From Deltaproteobacteria bacterium (GTDB taxonomy: Bacteria; Myxococcota_A; UBA796; JAFGLY01): a stretch of DNA of 42,060 nucleotides. The stretch's first letter is position 1. Each line of letters begins with the position of its first letter. The stretch covers positions 1 through 42,060 of the forward strand of contig JAFGLY010000047.1 in the NCBI GenBank assembly GCA_016927815.1. Reading direction: 5' to 3'. A model generated the notes under the pieces. The model was given only the letters and a program-made list of their open reading frames with translations. It was not told the DNA's origin and did no database searches. Below are positions 41,954-42,060 of the stretch, one piece after another. The position numbers and the translations under genes were made by a program.

Positions 41954-42060
41954 ATGCTCCCTGTCTATTTCGCGCTCCTGGCACTCGGGGCGTACACCAA
42001 GACCGACTGTCACTCGACGCTCACGCAGGACTTGAACTGCAACTACATCGACGTGTCGGA
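41954..42060 (+). CDS. Start of a secreted protein (partial)
   Basis: ATG 41954 follows GGAGG by eight bases and lies 21 bp after the OmpA-family stop, so it is probably the next gene of that operon. The 35 residues visible begin MLPVYFALLALGAY, a short hydrophobic start, then TKTDCHSTLTQDLNCNYID with two cysteines. The signal lacks basic residues. The window ends inside the gene, and no family can be assigned. Confidence 0.6.
   Translation, partial: MLPVYFALLALGAYTKTDCHSTLTQDLNCNYIDVS

Overview
The window is about 42 kb of very G+C-rich DNA (roughly 70 % by eye, many GTG starts). It comes from a Gram-negative-type bacterium. An OmpA-family outer-membrane protein, lipoprotein-like signal sequences, an O-antigen ligase-like protein and phosphatidylserine synthase all imply an outer membrane. 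The gene mix (eukaryote-like saccharopine pathway, TPR proteins, fused membrane/spermidine-synthase proteins, a Flp-like pilin, sulfatase-like lipoprotein) would fit a myxobacterial or other deltaproteobacterial lineage. No rRNA or other taxonomic marker is present, so that placement is a guess. I see no tRNA, rRNA, CRISPR array, transposase, integrase or phage gene. The region looks like ordinary chromosome with densely packed genes.

Layout. 1-5.2 kb: tail of an unknown gene, a class I/II aminotransferase, an EamA exporter, NADP-type glutamate dehydrogenase with a candidate promoter, dCMP deaminase and an alpha/beta hydrolase. 5.2-11.3 kb: glycogen (alpha-glucan) phosphorylase on the minus strand, diverging from a tight plus-strand operon of an MFS transporter, thiM, thiE and thiL (thiamine salvage). 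11.2-20.6 kb: an O-antigen ligase-like protein whose 3' end overlaps thiL, then a plus-strand run of tatD, tcdA, an atypical transketolase, a fused phosphotransacylase-butyrate kinase and a sulfatase-like lipoprotein. 20.6-21.1 kb: a gene-free stretch with promoter, 5' hairpin and intrinsic terminator, which is a candidate structured RNA.

21.1-23.6 kb: a DAG-kinase-like lipid kinase, HU with promoter and terminator, and ribA with a promoter. 23.6-24.0 kb: a palindromic repeat cluster between convergent genes. 24.0-26.7 kb: a two-gene minus-strand saccharopine operon (lysine-ketoglutarate reductase, then saccharopine dehydrogenase) for lysine breakdown. 26.7-28.3 kb: a small exported protein, queD and a two-haem-motif cytochrome-like protein. 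28.3-33.1 kb: sensor kinase, OmpR-type regulator, a secreted protein and aspartate kinase in one direction. 33.2-34.1 kb: pssA. 34.1-39.8 kb: a large membrane/spermidine-synthase-like fusion and a tiny Flp-like pilin on minus, diverging from a TPR protein with two ClpX-type zinc fingers and a metallo-beta-lactamase-fold hydrolase. 40.2-42.06 kb: an OmpA-family protein and the start of another secreted protein.

Most genes are housekeeping metabolism. The parts I consider least ordinary are the single-chain phosphotransacylase-butyrate kinase, the neighbouring transketolase with a changed cofactor motif, the candidate RNA at 20.65-21.05 kb, the TPR/ClpX-finger protein, and the transporter locked into the thiamine salvage operon. 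I did not find a clear multi-gene defence or mobile system.
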